This document shows positions 9,089 to 18,125 of a stretch of DNA of 64,000 bases, in pieces. The position numbers were made by a program, and so were the translations under genes. Numbering within the stretch: position 1 is the stretch's first letter; the number at the start of each line of letters is the position of its first letter. The notes below the pieces were generated by a model. The model was given only the letters and a program-made list of their open reading frames with translations, was not told the origin of the DNA and did no database searches. This DNA is from Labrys sp. WJW (lineage in GTDB: Bacteria > Pseudomonadota > Alphaproteobacteria > Rhizobiales > Labraceae): NCBI RefSeq assembly GCF_001676615.1, contig NZ_LYXZ01000013.1, forward strand, positions 186,001 to 250,000. The letters are read 5' to 3'.

Positions 9089-10003
9089 ATGTCACGACAG
9101 ACGGTACGCAAACTCACGGCACGCCTCCGGGCATCGCGCATCCGGTCGACCCTTGCCTCCATGCTGGCCCTGGCCGCCGGAAGTATGGCTCTCTGGCCTG
9201 TCCAGGCCGGAGCCGATCAGGGGACAAGCGGACCAGCCTCCCGCGATGTCTCGAAACTGCGTATTTGTGCCTCGGCCAAGCAACTTCCCTATTCGGCCTC
9301 GGACCAGAGCGGCTTCGAGAATAAGATCGCCGCGATCGTTGCCCAGACGATGGGCCGTCAGCCTGAATTTGTCTTCACGACGAAACCGGCCATCTATCTG
9401 GTCCGCGATTTCCTCGACAAGAACCAATGCGATGTCGTCGTCGGCATGGATGCCGGCGACGCCCGGGTCTTGACGACGGCACCTTACTATAGGGCTGGTT
9501 ATGTCTTTCTCCAGAAGAAGGACAGCAAGATCGATGTCAGTTCCTGGAATGATCCAAGATTGAAGTCCATTGGCCATATGGTCGTCGAGTTCGGATCTCC
9601 GGGAGAGGTGATGTTGAAGGAGATCGGAAAGTATAACGACAATATGTCCTATCTGTATTCGCTCGTAGATTTCCGGTCCCCCCGCAACCAGTACGTTCAG
9701 ATCGCCCCTCAACGCATCGTCTCGGAAGTCAACAATGGCGATGCTGCTCTGGCCGTTGCCTTTGCTCCGGACATTGCCCGTTTCGTCAAGGACAATCCCG
9801 CGCTGACCATGACGATCGTCGCTGATGACGCAACGCGCCAGGGCGGTGAAAAGGTGCCGCAACGATTCGACCAGTCGATGGGCGTCCGGCGCGGCGACAC
9901 GAAACTCCTCGCTGCGCTGAACGATGCTCTCGTGAAGGCCCAACCCCAGATTACGAAAGTGCTCGAGGACGAGGGCATCCCGCTCGTTCAGCGCACTCAG
10001 TGA
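9089..10003 (+). CDS. mxaJ: MxaJ, periplasmic methanol-oxidation protein
   Basis: MxaJ is a periplasmic protein of the family 3 solute-binding fold that accompanies methanol dehydrogenase. It is needed for formation or stability of the active MxaFI complex, though its exact role is unsettled. The product is about 304 residues with an N-terminal signal peptide of about 40 residues, followed by LRICASAKQLPYS, the normal start of the mature domain. CDVVVGMDAGD and later segments fit the family. A GTG four codons upstream is an alternative start. The gene lies between mxaF and mxaG and overlaps mxaG by four bases. Confidence 0.93.
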   Translation: MSRQTVRKLTARLRASRIRSTLASMLALAAGSMALWPVQAGADQGTSGPASRDVSKLRICASAKQLPYSASDQSGFENKIAAIVAQTMGRQPEFVFTTKPAIYLVRDFLDKNQCDVVVGMDAGDARVLTTAPYYRAGYVFLQKKDSKIDVSSWNDPRLKSIGHMVVEFGSPGEVMLKEIGKYNDNMSYLYSLVDFRSPRNQYVQIAPQRIVSEVNNGDAALAVAFAPDIARFVKDNPALTMTIVADDATRQGGEKVPQRFDQSMGVRRGDTKLLAALNDALVKAQPQITKVLEDEGIPLVQRTQ

Positions 10004-10635
10004 ATGCCAGGAAAGGCCCGAGTAACGTGGAAAAGAACACGAGATTGGCCCGCTGCATCGTTTGGGGGCAGATTTTCTTTGGGATTGTCGCGGTTTCGGC
10101 CGTAGCCATCGCGACCCCCGCAATCCCGCCGACGACGATGGACCTGCGCAATACCGATACGGGTGAGCCACTGGATCTGTCGGAGGCGATGGAAGAAGGA
10201 AGGGATACCAATGCTGTCAAGAAATTCTTCGCGACCGGGATCAATCCGTATACCGAAGATATGAGCTGCATGAAAATCGGCCGGTCGCTTTTTCTCACCT
10301 CATGTTCGGGATGTCACGGCGAGATCGGCGAAGGCAAGATCGGTCCCGGTCTGAATGACGACTATTGGACCTATCCAAAAAACATGTCGGATCAGGGATT
10401 GTTCGAAACTATTTTCGGGGGAGCCCGAGCGCAGATGGGCCCCCATTATGGCGATCTGACGCTCGACCAAATGCTGCTGGTCATGGCTTGGACGCGTCAC
10501 CTCTACAAGGACGATATCGCGCACGCCGACTGGCTCACCGACGAGCAGAAGCAGAAGTTCAAGCAATTTAAGCCCGGAGAGACCTTCGCCGATGCCCCAG
10601 CGGGTCAGTGTACGGGTATGCCGATCCCTGAATGA
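10000..10635 (+). CDS. mxaG: cytochrome cL, electron acceptor of methanol dehydrogenase
   Basis: MxaG is the class I c-type cytochrome that takes electrons from methanol dehydrogenase in the periplasm. The 211-residue product has an N-terminal signal or anchor segment (about residues 19-42). One haem-binding motif, CSGCH, lies at residues 102-106. The acidic segments DLTLDQMLLVMAW and HLYKDDI are typical of cytochrome cL. The GTG start overlaps the mxaJ stop (GTGA). A GTG at 10027, after an AGGAAAGG stretch, is an alternative start nine codons in. It is followed by mxaI after 72 bases. Confidence 0.93.
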   Translation: MNARKGPSNVEKNTRLARCIVWGQIFFGIVAVSAVAIATPAIPPTTMDLRNTDTGEPLDLSEAMEEGRDTNAVKKFFATGINPYTEDMSCMKIGRSLFLTSCSGCHGEIGEGKIGPGLNDDYWTYPKNMSDQGLFETIFGGARAQMGPHYGDLTLDQMLLVMAWTRHLYKDDIAHADWLTDEQKQKFKQFKPGETFADAPAGQCTGMPIPE

Positions 10636-10707
10636 TCGACCGGCCCACGCGATGCATGAAGCGGGTGCAACTCAACCAGTGCAAGTCAACCAACGGAGGA
10701 AAGTCCA

Positions 10708-11001
10708 ATGAGAAGAACTCTCTTCGTCGCCATCCTGAGCGTTGGCGCCATGACCCTCATCCCGTCCGCCCAGGCCTATGACGGCCAGCACTGCAAGGCG
10801 CCCGGCAATTGCTGGGAACCCAAGCCCGGTTTTCCCGAGAAGATCGCCGGCTCGAAATATGATCCGAAGCTCGACCCGAAAGAGGTGGCCAAGCAGGATA
10901 AGTCGGAGCGGGACATGGAGGCGCGCAATGCCAAGCGCGTCGAGTATTTCCGTAAATCCGGCAAGTTCATCTACGACGTGGACAAGATCCCGGCCAATTG
11001 A
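10708..11001 (+). CDS. mxaI: methanol dehydrogenase small subunit
   Basis: MxaI is the small beta subunit that wraps the MxaF barrel in the alpha2-beta2 enzyme. The 97-residue precursor has a signal peptide ending in AQA. That leaves a 74-residue mature chain starting YDGQHCKAPGNCWEPKPGFP, the characteristic N-terminus with the C29-C35 pair (precursor numbering). The lysine-rich C-terminal helix (KQDKSERDMEARNAKRVEYF) is typical. GGAGGA lies upstream of the ATG. The presence of mxaI confirms that the large subunit belongs to a true MxaFI enzyme rather than XoxF. Confidence 0.97.
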   Translation: MRRTLFVAILSVGAMTLIPSAQAYDGQHCKAPGNCWEPKPGFPEKIAGSKYDPKLDPKEVAKQDKSERDMEARNAKRVEYFRKSGKFIYDVDKIPAN

Positions 11002-11145
11002 GTTCCCACCAGGTTTGCGGCGGCTCTTATCCCCCTTTGAAGGGTCGTCGCAGCCGCGGCCTGATGTGGTTGTGGTGTCAACATCGGCGTTGGGCCGCGG
11101 CATCTTCTTGTCGCGCGGTCATTGCAATGAAGCGGACGAGCAGAG

Positions 11146-12177
11146 ATGGACGACGGACACTCTCAGGCAGTTCTGCTGGACGAATGGCGAAAGGCGGCAT
11201 TTGCGTTCGAAGACAATCTGCGCCGTGTAGTGCTGGGGCAGTCGAACGCGATCCGTTCCATCACCACCGCCGTATTCGCCCGGGGCCACGTTCTGCTGGC
11301 CGGAGACGTCGGCGTCGGCAAGACCGTTCTCCTGCGGGCGAGCGCACGGGCGCTGGGCGGAGCCTACGACAGGATCGAGGGCACGGTCGACATGATGCCC
11401 AGCGACATTCTCTACCATACCTATCTGGCCGATGACGGGCGCCCACGCGTTGAGCCCTCGCCCCTGCTGGCGAAGGCAGATGATCTGTCGGTCTTCTTCT
11501 TCAATGAAATCAACCGTGCTCGGCCGCAGGTTCACTCCTTGCTGCTCGGCCTCATGGCTGAACGGCGTGTCTCAGCATTCGGCAGGGCCTATGAGTTCCC
11601 GCACATGCAGGTCTTCGCCGATCGGAATCGGCTTGAGAAGGAGGAGACCTTCGAGTTGCCCGCGGCGGCGCGTGACCGCTTCTTCATGGAAGTTTCGATT
11701 GAAACTCCGCAGGAGATCGAGGCTCGGCGAGCCCTCATCTTCGACCCGCGATTTCATGATGCCGACATCCTAATCGGTAGCGTCGGCGAGCCGGTACTCG
11801 ATTTCCGGGGCCTCAACACAATCGCCGACGTGATCCAACGCCATGTGAGCGCCAGTGCAGCTGTGCAGGACTACGTTGTCCGCCTGTGGGACGCCACCCT
11901 CAAGCCCGCTGCGGCAGGAATTTCGATCCGCTCCGTTGACATGGACAGACTGGTGCAAGGAGGAGCCAGCCCGCGCGGTCTCGCCTTCCTCGTCCGAGCG
12001 GCACGCGTGCGTGCCTGGCTCGAAGGGCGCAATATCCTCGTGCCGGAGGACATTCGGGCCGTCTTCGTAGAAACGATGGCTCATCGTATCTTTATCGATC
12101 CCATCTATGACCTCCGCCGCGATCAGATCGTCCGTGAGTTGTGCTCGGCGATCCTTGCCTTGGTTTCGGCACCATGA
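11146..12177 (+). CDS. mxaR: MoxR-family AAA+ ATPase
   Basis: MxaR is a cytoplasmic MoxR-type AAA+ ATPase thought to act as a chaperone during methanol dehydrogenase maturation with the VWA and DUF58 proteins encoded next to it. The 343-residue product has Walker A at residues 53-60 (GDVGVGKT) and Walker B around 117-122 (FFFNEI), followed by the family segment NRARPQVHSLLL. The AAA lid domain fills the C-terminal third. It is separated from mxaI by 144 bases with no gene, and it overlaps mxaS by four bases. Confidence 0.93.
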   Translation: MDDGHSQAVLLDEWRKAAFAFEDNLRRVVLGQSNAIRSITTAVFARGHVLLAGDVGVGKTVLLRASARALGGAYDRIEGTVDMMPSDILYHTYLADDGRPRVEPSPLLAKADDLSVFFFNEINRARPQVHSLLLGLMAERRVSAFGRAYEFPHMQVFADRNRLEKEETFELPAAARDRFFMEVSIETPQEIEARRALIFDPRFHDADILIGSVGEPVLDFRGLNTIADVIQRHVSASAAVQDYVVRLWDATLKPAAAGISIRSVDMDRLVQGGASPRGLAFLVRAARVRAWLEGRNILVPEDIRAVFVETMAHRIFIDPIYDLRRDQIVRELCSAILALVSAP

Positions 12178-13022
12178 ATGGACAAGGCGACATACGGTAT
12201 CGGCCTCGCGGACGAATCCACGGCTTGAGAGCCGGTGCGCATGGCGGCAATCTGATTGGATCCCAGGGCACGTTCCGTGACAAGGTGCCCTTCATGGCCT
12301 ATCCGGATGCCCGCCGCATCGACGTCCGCGCTACCTTGAGGGATCCCTTCGAAAGCACGATCGTGCGCAGGTTCCGCCAGAGGTCCGAGACCCAGCTGGT
12401 AATCCTGGCCGATCTCAGCGCTTCGCTCCTTTATGAAGGGTATGGCCGGAAGATTGATCTGATTAAGGCCTTCAGCGTTGCACTGGCCCGGTCCGCGACG
12501 CGCATCGGTGACCGTTGCAGTCTGATCGGCTGTGGTGCGGAGCCGGATCCCAGCTGTTTCATTCCGGCCACCAGAAGACTGAGCCTGGCCGAAGAAGTCC
12601 GCGAAAAGCTGTTACGGGCGCACTATTCGGGTGCAAGCGCTGAAGGGCTGGTCACCGCCGCCCGGAGACTCTCAGGCTCTCGGAAAATGGTCTTTGTCGT
12701 CTCGGACTATCAACTCGATATCGACTTGATCGCCAGGTTGTTCGCAGCTTTGGCCCGGCACGATTTCGTGCCGGTCGTGATCGGAGATACCTCGGAGGAC
12801 GCCAGGCTGCCAGACTGGGGGCTGCTGGAACTTCTCGATCTCGAAACCTCTGGCCGGCGTCTGGTTTTCATGAGGCCAAGTCTGAAGAGACGATGGTTGG
12901 AGGCGCAGAGCCGTCACCGCCAAATGATCGGGACACTGGCCCGCGGTTACGGATGCACCCCGGTGACGATTACCAATGAATTCGACGCCGACGATTTCTC
13001 GCGGCAGCTCGCCGAGGGCTGA
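12174..13022 (+). CDS. mxaS: MxaS, DUF58-type methanol oxidation protein
   Basis: MxaS is a member of the DUF58 family, which is routinely encoded next to MoxR ATPases. It is required in the mxa cluster for assembly of active methanol dehydrogenase, by an unknown mechanism. The product is 282 residues from the ATG that overlaps the mxaR stop (ATGA). The family feature is the VWA-like strand and loop LVILADLSASLLYEG near residue 80, with a degenerate metal-site motif. The SRKMVFVVSDYQLD segment follows about 95 residues later. The gene ends three bases before mxaA. Confidence 0.88.
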   Translation: MNGQGDIRYRPRGRIHGLRAGAHGGNLIGSQGTFRDKVPFMAYPDARRIDVRATLRDPFESTIVRRFRQRSETQLVILADLSASLLYEGYGRKIDLIKAFSVALARSATRIGDRCSLIGCGAEPDPSCFIPATRRLSLAEEVREKLLRAHYSGASAEGLVTAARRLSGSRKMVFVVSDYQLDIDLIARLFAALARHDFVPVVIGDTSEDARLPDWGLLELLDLETSGRRLVFMRPSLKRRWLEAQSRHRQMIGTLARGYGCTPVTITNEFDADDFSRQLAEG

Positions 13023-13025
13023 GCG

Positions 13026-13982
13026 ATGGCGGGACATACCCCCTTCCCGGTCTCTTTTTTCGTGTTCCTCGGCCTTGTGATCGCTTGGCCAGCGGCCGCA
13101 CGATCACAGGAACTCACAGCCGGAGACCTCGTAAAGGACATTGCGATAAAGGCGGATCGCGACATCGGTTACTTCGTCGGTGATCTGATGCACGTCTCCG
13201 TCGAATTCGTGGTTGCGGAGAATACCGCGCTGGATAGAGCATCGCTTCCTCGCCCGGGACCGATCAACTACTGGCTGGACCTGCGGTCGATCGGCTTCAA
13301 GGAAGAACGTGTCGGCGAGGGCGTTCGTTACGATTTAGCTTTGGTTTATCAGAATTTTTACAACGCGCTTGATGCACGTCAGCTCGAAATTCCCTCTTTC
13401 CGGATCGTCCTGACCCAAGCCGGCAAATCGGTACCCATCGACATACCGGCATGGGCAATCGGCGTTTCACCCTTGCGCGAAGTGGTGCCACCACAAAAAG
13501 ACGACCCGAAGGACTATTTGCGAGCGGACCGGGGAGCGCCTCAGCGCTCGATCCGGCCGTATTGGACCGCAGCAGCGGTTTTCATCGGTCTTGCTTTCCT
13601 CGCCCTGGTGGGACTCCTATGGCGCTTGTGCTGGTGGCCATTCCAGCCTCGTCCGTCGCAGGCCTTCATCCGCGCTGCGAAACGGGTCCGTCAACTGCGA
13701 AGGGAACGGGGTGGCGACCCAGCCTATCTGCAGGCCCTGCAGGCGCTCCACAAGGGCATCGACCAGACAGACGGGACAAGCATTTTCGCAGAGGATCTCG
13801 ATCTCTTCGTCACACGTCATCCGACCTATCTCCCGCTGAAGGCGAGCCTGGCCAAGTTCTTTTCCGCCTCGAGGCTTGCCTTCTTCGGAACGGAGGCCAG
13901 CGGCGCCCAGATCGATCTCCCATTCGATGCAGTCGATGACCTTGCCCGCCAGCTCGCTCGCATTGAGAGAATGGGTACATGA
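13026..13982 (+). CDS. mxaA: MxaA, calcium-insertion/assembly protein
   Basis: MxaA is one of the MxaA/K/L proteins implicated in inserting calcium into methanol dehydrogenase. The 318-residue product has an N-terminal signal peptide (about 28 residues, ending near AAARS) and a beta-rich periplasmic domain. A single transmembrane helix lies around residues 180-205 and is followed by a basic cytoplasmic tail with a helical C-terminal domain. That topology matches the family. It starts three bases after the mxaS stop and overlaps mxaC by four bases, so the genes are translationally linked. Confidence 0.88.
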   Translation: MAGHTPFPVSFFVFLGLVIAWPAAARSQELTAGDLVKDIAIKADRDIGYFVGDLMHVSVEFVVAENTALDRASLPRPGPINYWLDLRSIGFKEERVGEGVRYDLALVYQNFYNALDARQLEIPSFRIVLTQAGKSVPIDIPAWAIGVSPLREVVPPQKDDPKDYLRADRGAPQRSIRPYWTAAAVFIGLAFLALVGLLWRLCWWPFQPRPSQAFIRAAKRVRQLRRERGGDPAYLQALQALHKGIDQTDGTSIFAEDLDLFVTRHPTYLPLKASLAKFFSASRLAFFGTEASGAQIDLPFDAVDDLARQLARIERMGT

Positions 13983-15001
13983 GCGTGTGGTTCGACCGTC
14001 CCTGGGTTCTGGCGCTCCTCATCCTATCCGTGCTGCCTCTTCTGCTTTCGGGGCAAAGACCGAACAGCGTCGCGACGGTGGGCACTGTGCCGGCCGATCT
14101 CGTCTCGGCTCTGATAGGGCAGGGGCTTCGGATCGCAGGCATGCTTGCCATGGCGTGCCTGGTCATCGGCGCAGCGAGGCCATACCGCCCGGGCGAGAAG
14201 ATCGATCGCATGGGCGAAGGTGCGCAAATCGTCCTTCTGCTCGATCGGAGCGGCAGCATGAACGATACCTTTGCCGGGCAAACACCACAGGGCGGAGAAG
14301 AGTCCAAGGCCTCGGCCACCCGGCGCCTTCTCGGCAAATTCGTCGGCAGCCGGCCGCACGACCTGTTCGGGGCTGTGGCGTTCTCCACCGCCCCAATTCT
14401 GGTACTGCCGCTGACCGATCACAAGGATGCCGTACAGGGGGCCATCAATGCCACCGATCGCAGGGGGCTGGATTTCACCAATATTGCTCGCGGGCTGGCC
14501 ATGGCGCTTTCATTGTTCACGGAGCGCGGCAGCAATGAACATCGGGTCATCCTTCTGGTGTCGGACGGCGGAGCGGTTATAGAGGGGCGCGTTCAGGACC
14601 AGTTGCGCGCCGAGTTCAGCCGGATTGGCACAGATCTTTTCTTTCTGTTCCTTAGGACCGCCGGCAGCAAGGGGCTCTTCGACAAGCCTGCGCCGGGCGA
14701 GGATACCCCCCAGTCGATGCCTGAACGTTACCTCCACATCTTCTTCCAATCGTTGCATGCAAACTATCAGGCCTTTCAGGTGGAGAACCCGCAGCAGGTC
14801 GAGGAGGCGATCCAGAAGATCGACCGGCTCGAGCGTCATCCCATTGCCTATAGCGAGGAGGAACCGCGACGCGATCTGACGAATTGGGCATATCTTGCCG
14901 CGATCCTAGCCATCCTCGTCCTGATCTTGGCTCGCCTATGCGAGACCAGGCTGCGGCGTCCGCGGCGAAGCGGCGGCCAGGCTATGCAGAGGATCCCATG
15001 A
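13979..15001 (+). CDS. mxaC: MxaC, membrane VWA-domain protein
   Basis: MxaC is a membrane protein with a von Willebrand A domain that is needed for active methanol dehydrogenase. The 340-residue product has two N-terminal hydrophobic segments (about residues 8-24 and 44-66). The VWA domain begins with the MIDAS motif DRSGSMND at 89-96. A C-terminal transmembrane helix lies near 302-322. The layout matches BatA/BatB-like proteins that partner MoxR ATPases. The start overlaps the mxaA stop (ATGA) and the end overlaps mxaK by four bases. Confidence 0.9.
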   Translation: MSVWFDRPWVLALLILSVLPLLLSGQRPNSVATVGTVPADLVSALIGQGLRIAGMLAMACLVIGAARPYRPGEKIDRMGEGAQIVLLLDRSGSMNDTFAGQTPQGGEESKASATRRLLGKFVGSRPHDLFGAVAFSTAPILVLPLTDHKDAVQGAINATDRRGLDFTNIARGLAMALSLFTERGSNEHRVILLVSDGGAVIEGRVQDQLRAEFSRIGTDLFFLFLRTAGSKGLFDKPAPGEDTPQSMPERYLHIFFQSLHANYQAFQVENPQQVEEAIQKIDRLERHPIAYSEEEPRRDLTNWAYLAAILAILVLILARLCETRLRRPRRSGGQAMQRIP

Positions 15002-15633
15002 AGCTATCCTCCGCGGCACTCGGTCCCGGCGACCAGCGCAGTCTGATGCGGGCGCAGCCCATGAATCATGCCTGGTTGAATGGGCGCTCGTCGCTCTGGC
15101 TTGTCATTGTTCTGCTTGTCGTCTTCGTAGCGATGGCCGCGGTGTCCTGCTTCCTCGCCCTGCACTGGCGCGCTGCCAACGGCACCATCGCCATGCTGGA
15201 GGGGAATCGCGACGTTGCGGTGCCCCTTGACTCGGAACCCGATGTGCTGCTGGCCCGCGTCGCCTTTCTGGTCAGCCACGAACGGGTCGACGAAGCAAGT
15301 CCCTATGTCGAGGCCCTGGATCGGTCTCGTCAGCCGGCGGCCAGTGCCGCTGCCCATTACAATGTTGGAAATGGCAGACTGCGACAGGCTTTCGATCTAC
15401 TTACACAGGGCAAACTGGACGATGCCGGCCCCAAGGTTATTCTGGCGCGTCAGGCCTATCGTAGGGCCTTGACGCTCGTGCCCGGGGACTGGGACGCCAA
15501 ATACAATCTCGACGTAGCGTCGCGTCTCATTCGTGACTTTCCGGCTTTCGAGCGAACGGATGGTGATACCCTAACCGCCGATCCCAAACGGATTTGGACA
15601 GATATACCGGGAAAGCCGGAGGGATTGCCATGA
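14998..15633 (+). CDS. mxaK: MxaK, methanol dehydrogenase assembly protein
   Basis: MxaK belongs to the MxaA/K/L group linked to calcium insertion into methanol dehydrogenase. The 211-residue product has one membrane-spanning helix near residues 32-55 (LWLVIVLLVVFVAMAAVSCF) and a periplasmic helical, TPR-like region (AAAHYNVGNGRLRQA, LARQAYRRALTLVPGDWDAK). The ATG overlaps the mxaC stop by four bases, and the end overlaps mxaL by four bases. The frame stays open further upstream, but only inside mxaC. Confidence 0.87.
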   Translation: MKLSSAALGPGDQRSLMRAQPMNHAWLNGRSSLWLVIVLLVVFVAMAAVSCFLALHWRAANGTIAMLEGNRDVAVPLDSEPDVLLARVAFLVSHERVDEASPYVEALDRSRQPAASAAAHYNVGNGRLRQAFDLLTQGKLDDAGPKVILARQAYRRALTLVPGDWDAKYNLDVASRLIRDFPAFERTDGDTLTADPKRIWTDIPGKPEGLP

Positions 15634-16619
15634 CCGCGGGCCGGATGTCCCTGTTCGGAGAATGGCGGACCAATCTGCTGGATCCGCGAACTCTGCTCCT
15701 TGCAGCAGCGTTCATATCGGGACTGGCCGCGATGGTCTTGCCGCCGATCCCTTCCAAGCGCACCGGCTACGATGTGCTTGCCGTGGTCGACATTACCGGC
15801 AGCATGAATACCCGCGATTATCAGCTGGGGAACGAGCCGGTGTCGCGGTTGGCCGTCGCCAAGACACGCGTGAAGGCAATGGTGGCCGATCTGCCTTGCT
15901 CCAGCCGGTTTGCTCTGGCGCTGTTTGCCGAGAGGGTGACATTTCTTCTCTTCGAGCCGGTGGAGGTCTGTGCCAATTATGGCGCCCTGGCCGGGACGAT
16001 CGACGCTATTGATTGGCGTGAGGCCTGGGAGGGCGACAGTCATGTCGCCAGCGGCCTGTTCAGCGCCGTCGGGATGGCGGGTCAGCTGAAGACGAACCTT
16101 GTCTTCATCACAGACGGCCAAGAGGCCCCCCCTCTTCCCTCGTCGGGAGGCCCCGCTTTCGATGGCGAAAAGGGTAGCGTGAACGGGCTGATCGTGGGGA
16201 CTGGTGGTTATGGCCTTTCGCCTATCCCGAAATTTGACGAGCGTGGCCGCGAAATCGGCTTCTGGAGCGCCGATGAGGTACCCCATGAGAGCCGGTTCGG
16301 CTTGCCGCCGCCCTATGCCGAACAGCGCTCCGGCTACAATCCGCGCAACGCTCCGTTCGGCAGCGAGGCCGCCGCCGGATCCGAGCATCTTTCATCGGTT
16401 CGCGAGAGCTATCTTCAGATGCTGGGGCGACAGACCGGACTTTCCTACCGGCATCTGACGGACAATCTCGATCTGGCGGGCGAACTGATGCAGTCGGGGG
16501 CAAAACGTCAAACTGACAGTTTCGTCGATCTGCGCTGGGTCGCCGGATCGACCGCGCTTGCCTTTCTCATCGGCGGCTACACGCTCCTGCCTCTGCGAGC
16601 GAGGTTTCGTACTCGATAA
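15630..16619 (+). CDS. mxaL: MxaL, membrane VWA-domain protein
   Basis: MxaL is a second VWA-domain membrane protein of the cluster, implicated with MxaA and MxaK in calcium insertion. The 329-residue product has an N-terminal transmembrane helix near residues 20-40. The MIDAS motif is DITGSMN at 54-60, with conserved FITDGQE farther on. A C-terminal transmembrane helix lies near 305-322. The ATG overlaps the mxaK stop (ATGA). mxaD follows after 15 bases with its own ribosome site. Confidence 0.89.
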   Translation: MTAGRMSLFGEWRTNLLDPRTLLLAAAFISGLAAMVLPPIPSKRTGYDVLAVVDITGSMNTRDYQLGNEPVSRLAVAKTRVKAMVADLPCSSRFALALFAERVTFLLFEPVEVCANYGALAGTIDAIDWREAWEGDSHVASGLFSAVGMAGQLKTNLVFITDGQEAPPLPSSGGPAFDGEKGSVNGLIVGTGGYGLSPIPKFDERGREIGFWSADEVPHESRFGLPPPYAEQRSGYNPRNAPFGSEAAAGSEHLSSVRESYLQMLGRQTGLSYRHLTDNLDLAGELMQSGAKRQTDSFVDLRWVAGSTALAFLIGGYTLLPLRARFRTR

Positions 16620-16634
16620 ACGAAAGGACAAAGA

Positions 16635-17162
16635 ATGCAGCGTCTAACCCCGTCTCTGGTTGCAATCTCGTTTCTTGCAGCAGCGTCCTTGCCGGCATGG
16701 GCTCACGGTCCGACACCGCAGAAGGTGGATGAAAGTGTGACGATCAAGGCCGACCCCAAAGCCGTCTGGGCGATTGCCGGAGACTATTCCGGCATTTCCA
16801 AATGGGATGCGATCCTCAAGGCCAGCGAAGGCGACAACAAGAAGCGGATCCTGACTTTTCAGAACAGCGAGAAGCTCGAAGAGGAAGTCGACGAATATGA
16901 TCCGGAAAAAATGACCTATACCTATCGAATGCTGGAGCCCAACCTGAAGGCGCTGCCCGCGAGCTCGTATTCAGCGACCCTCGTCGTTACGCCCGGCCCG
17001 GATGGCGGCAGCGTCGTGGAATGGTACGGGCGCGTCTATCGCGGCGATACCGGCAATGAACCGGCGGACGAGTTGAACGACGATGCCGCCCGCAATGCGC
17101 TGGGTACCTTGTTCCGTACCGGTCTGGAGGGCATCAAGAGCAAGGCTGAAGGCAGGGATTGA
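16635..17162 (+). CDS. mxaD: MxaD, periplasmic SRPBCC-fold protein
   Basis: MxaD is a periplasmic protein reported to stimulate interaction between methanol dehydrogenase and cytochrome cL. The 175-residue product has a clear signal peptide ending in AWA. An SRPBCC/polyketide-cyclase-like domain follows, with the usual opening VDESVTIKADPKAVWAIAGDYSGISKWD. AAAGGA precedes the ATG. The next gene begins directly after the stop codon, so the two are likely co-translated. Confidence 0.9.
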   Translation: MQRLTPSLVAISFLAAASLPAWAHGPTPQKVDESVTIKADPKAVWAIAGDYSGISKWDAILKASEGDNKKRILTFQNSEKLEEEVDEYDPEKMTYTYRMLEPNLKALPASSYSATLVVTPGPDGGSVVEWYGRVYRGDTGNEPADELNDDAARNALGTLFRTGLEGIKSKAEGRD

Positions 17163-18125
17163 ATGCGCATCGTGCTGTTGGTCGGCTTGATGCTGTTGGC
17201 ACTCGTGCTGGATGCGGGTGCCTGCGAGGCGACGCACGTCGCCGTTGTCAGCCAGGACGGCAATTCGCTGGCGGTGATCGACACCTGCGCGGACAAGGTC
17301 ATCTCCACCATTGCGGTCGATCACGGTCCTGCGAATGTGAGCGCTTCGCCCGACGGGAAGCTTGCTTTCGTCAGTTATCCTGACAGCGGGGCAATCGGCG
17401 TGGTGGATGTCGTCCATGGCGGTCCGCCGGGCAAGATCGCGTTTCAGGGAGAGCCTTTCGGAATTGCGGCAGAGGAGGGCGTCATTTACGCCTCGGATTG
17501 GTCGGTGAGCCGCATCAAGCGCTTCGATGTCCGCACCGCAGCGATGACCGGCACGGCGCCTGCCGGCAAGAGCTCGGCAGGCATCGTTCTCGATAGGCGG
17601 ACGCATCGGCTTTATGTGGCGAACCGGGACAGCAATGACGTTACGGTGATCGATAGTGTCTCCATGCACGTCATCGCCACGGTGCCGACAGGGAAGGCGC
17701 CTTTTGCTCTGGCATTGGCGCCTGCCGGCGATCGCCTATACGTGGGCAATGTTCACAGTAGCGACCTCACGGTCATCGATACCGCCAATATCTCGACGCT
17801 TGCGACGATTCCGGTATGTGCGATGCCTTATGGCGTTGCAGTAACGCCCGACGGCGCAACGGTGCTGGTGACATGTCAGCATAGCAATGAACTTGCGATC
17901 ATCGATGCGAGAACCCGAATAGTCCTGGGTCGGGTCCAGGTTGGCCGTTATCCGGAAGGGGTCTTTGCCGGGACCACCGGAAAGGCCTATGTCGCCAACT
18001 GGTTCTCGGGCGATGTTTCGGTGATCGAACTGGCTGGCAGGAGAGAACTAACGCGGATAAAAGTTGGCGATGGTCCGCGTTATTTTTCGGCTGTATCATC
18101 TCGAACTGATGCCGTTCGACCATGA
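17163..18125 (+). CDS. YVTN-type beta-propeller protein in the mxaE position
   Basis: This 320-residue exported protein has a signal peptide (residues 1-20, ending near DAGAC) and is built of repeated YVTN-like blades. Examples are VAVVSQDGNSLAVIDT, LYVANRDSNDVTVIDS and LYVGNVHSSDLTVIDT, each about 42 residues apart. Such propellers act as periplasmic scaffolds. It occupies the place of mxaE in the mxaDEH order, and its start abuts the mxaD stop, so a role in methanol dehydrogenase function is likely. I am not certain that it is orthologous to Methylobacterium MxaE. Cysteine pairs suggest an oxidising compartment. Confidence 0.78.
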   Translation: MRIVLLVGLMLLALVLDAGACEATHVAVVSQDGNSLAVIDTCADKVISTIAVDHGPANVSASPDGKLAFVSYPDSGAIGVVDVVHGGPPGKIAFQGEPFGIAAEEGVIYASDWSVSRIKRFDVRTAAMTGTAPAGKSSAGIVLDRRTHRLYVANRDSNDVTVIDSVSMHVIATVPTGKAPFALALAPAGDRLYVGNVHSSDLTVIDTANISTLATIPVCAMPYGVAVTPDGATVLVTCQHSNELAIIDARTRIVLGRVQVGRYPEGVFAGTTGKAYVANWFSGDVSVIELAGRRELTRIKVGDGPRYFSAVSSRTDAVRP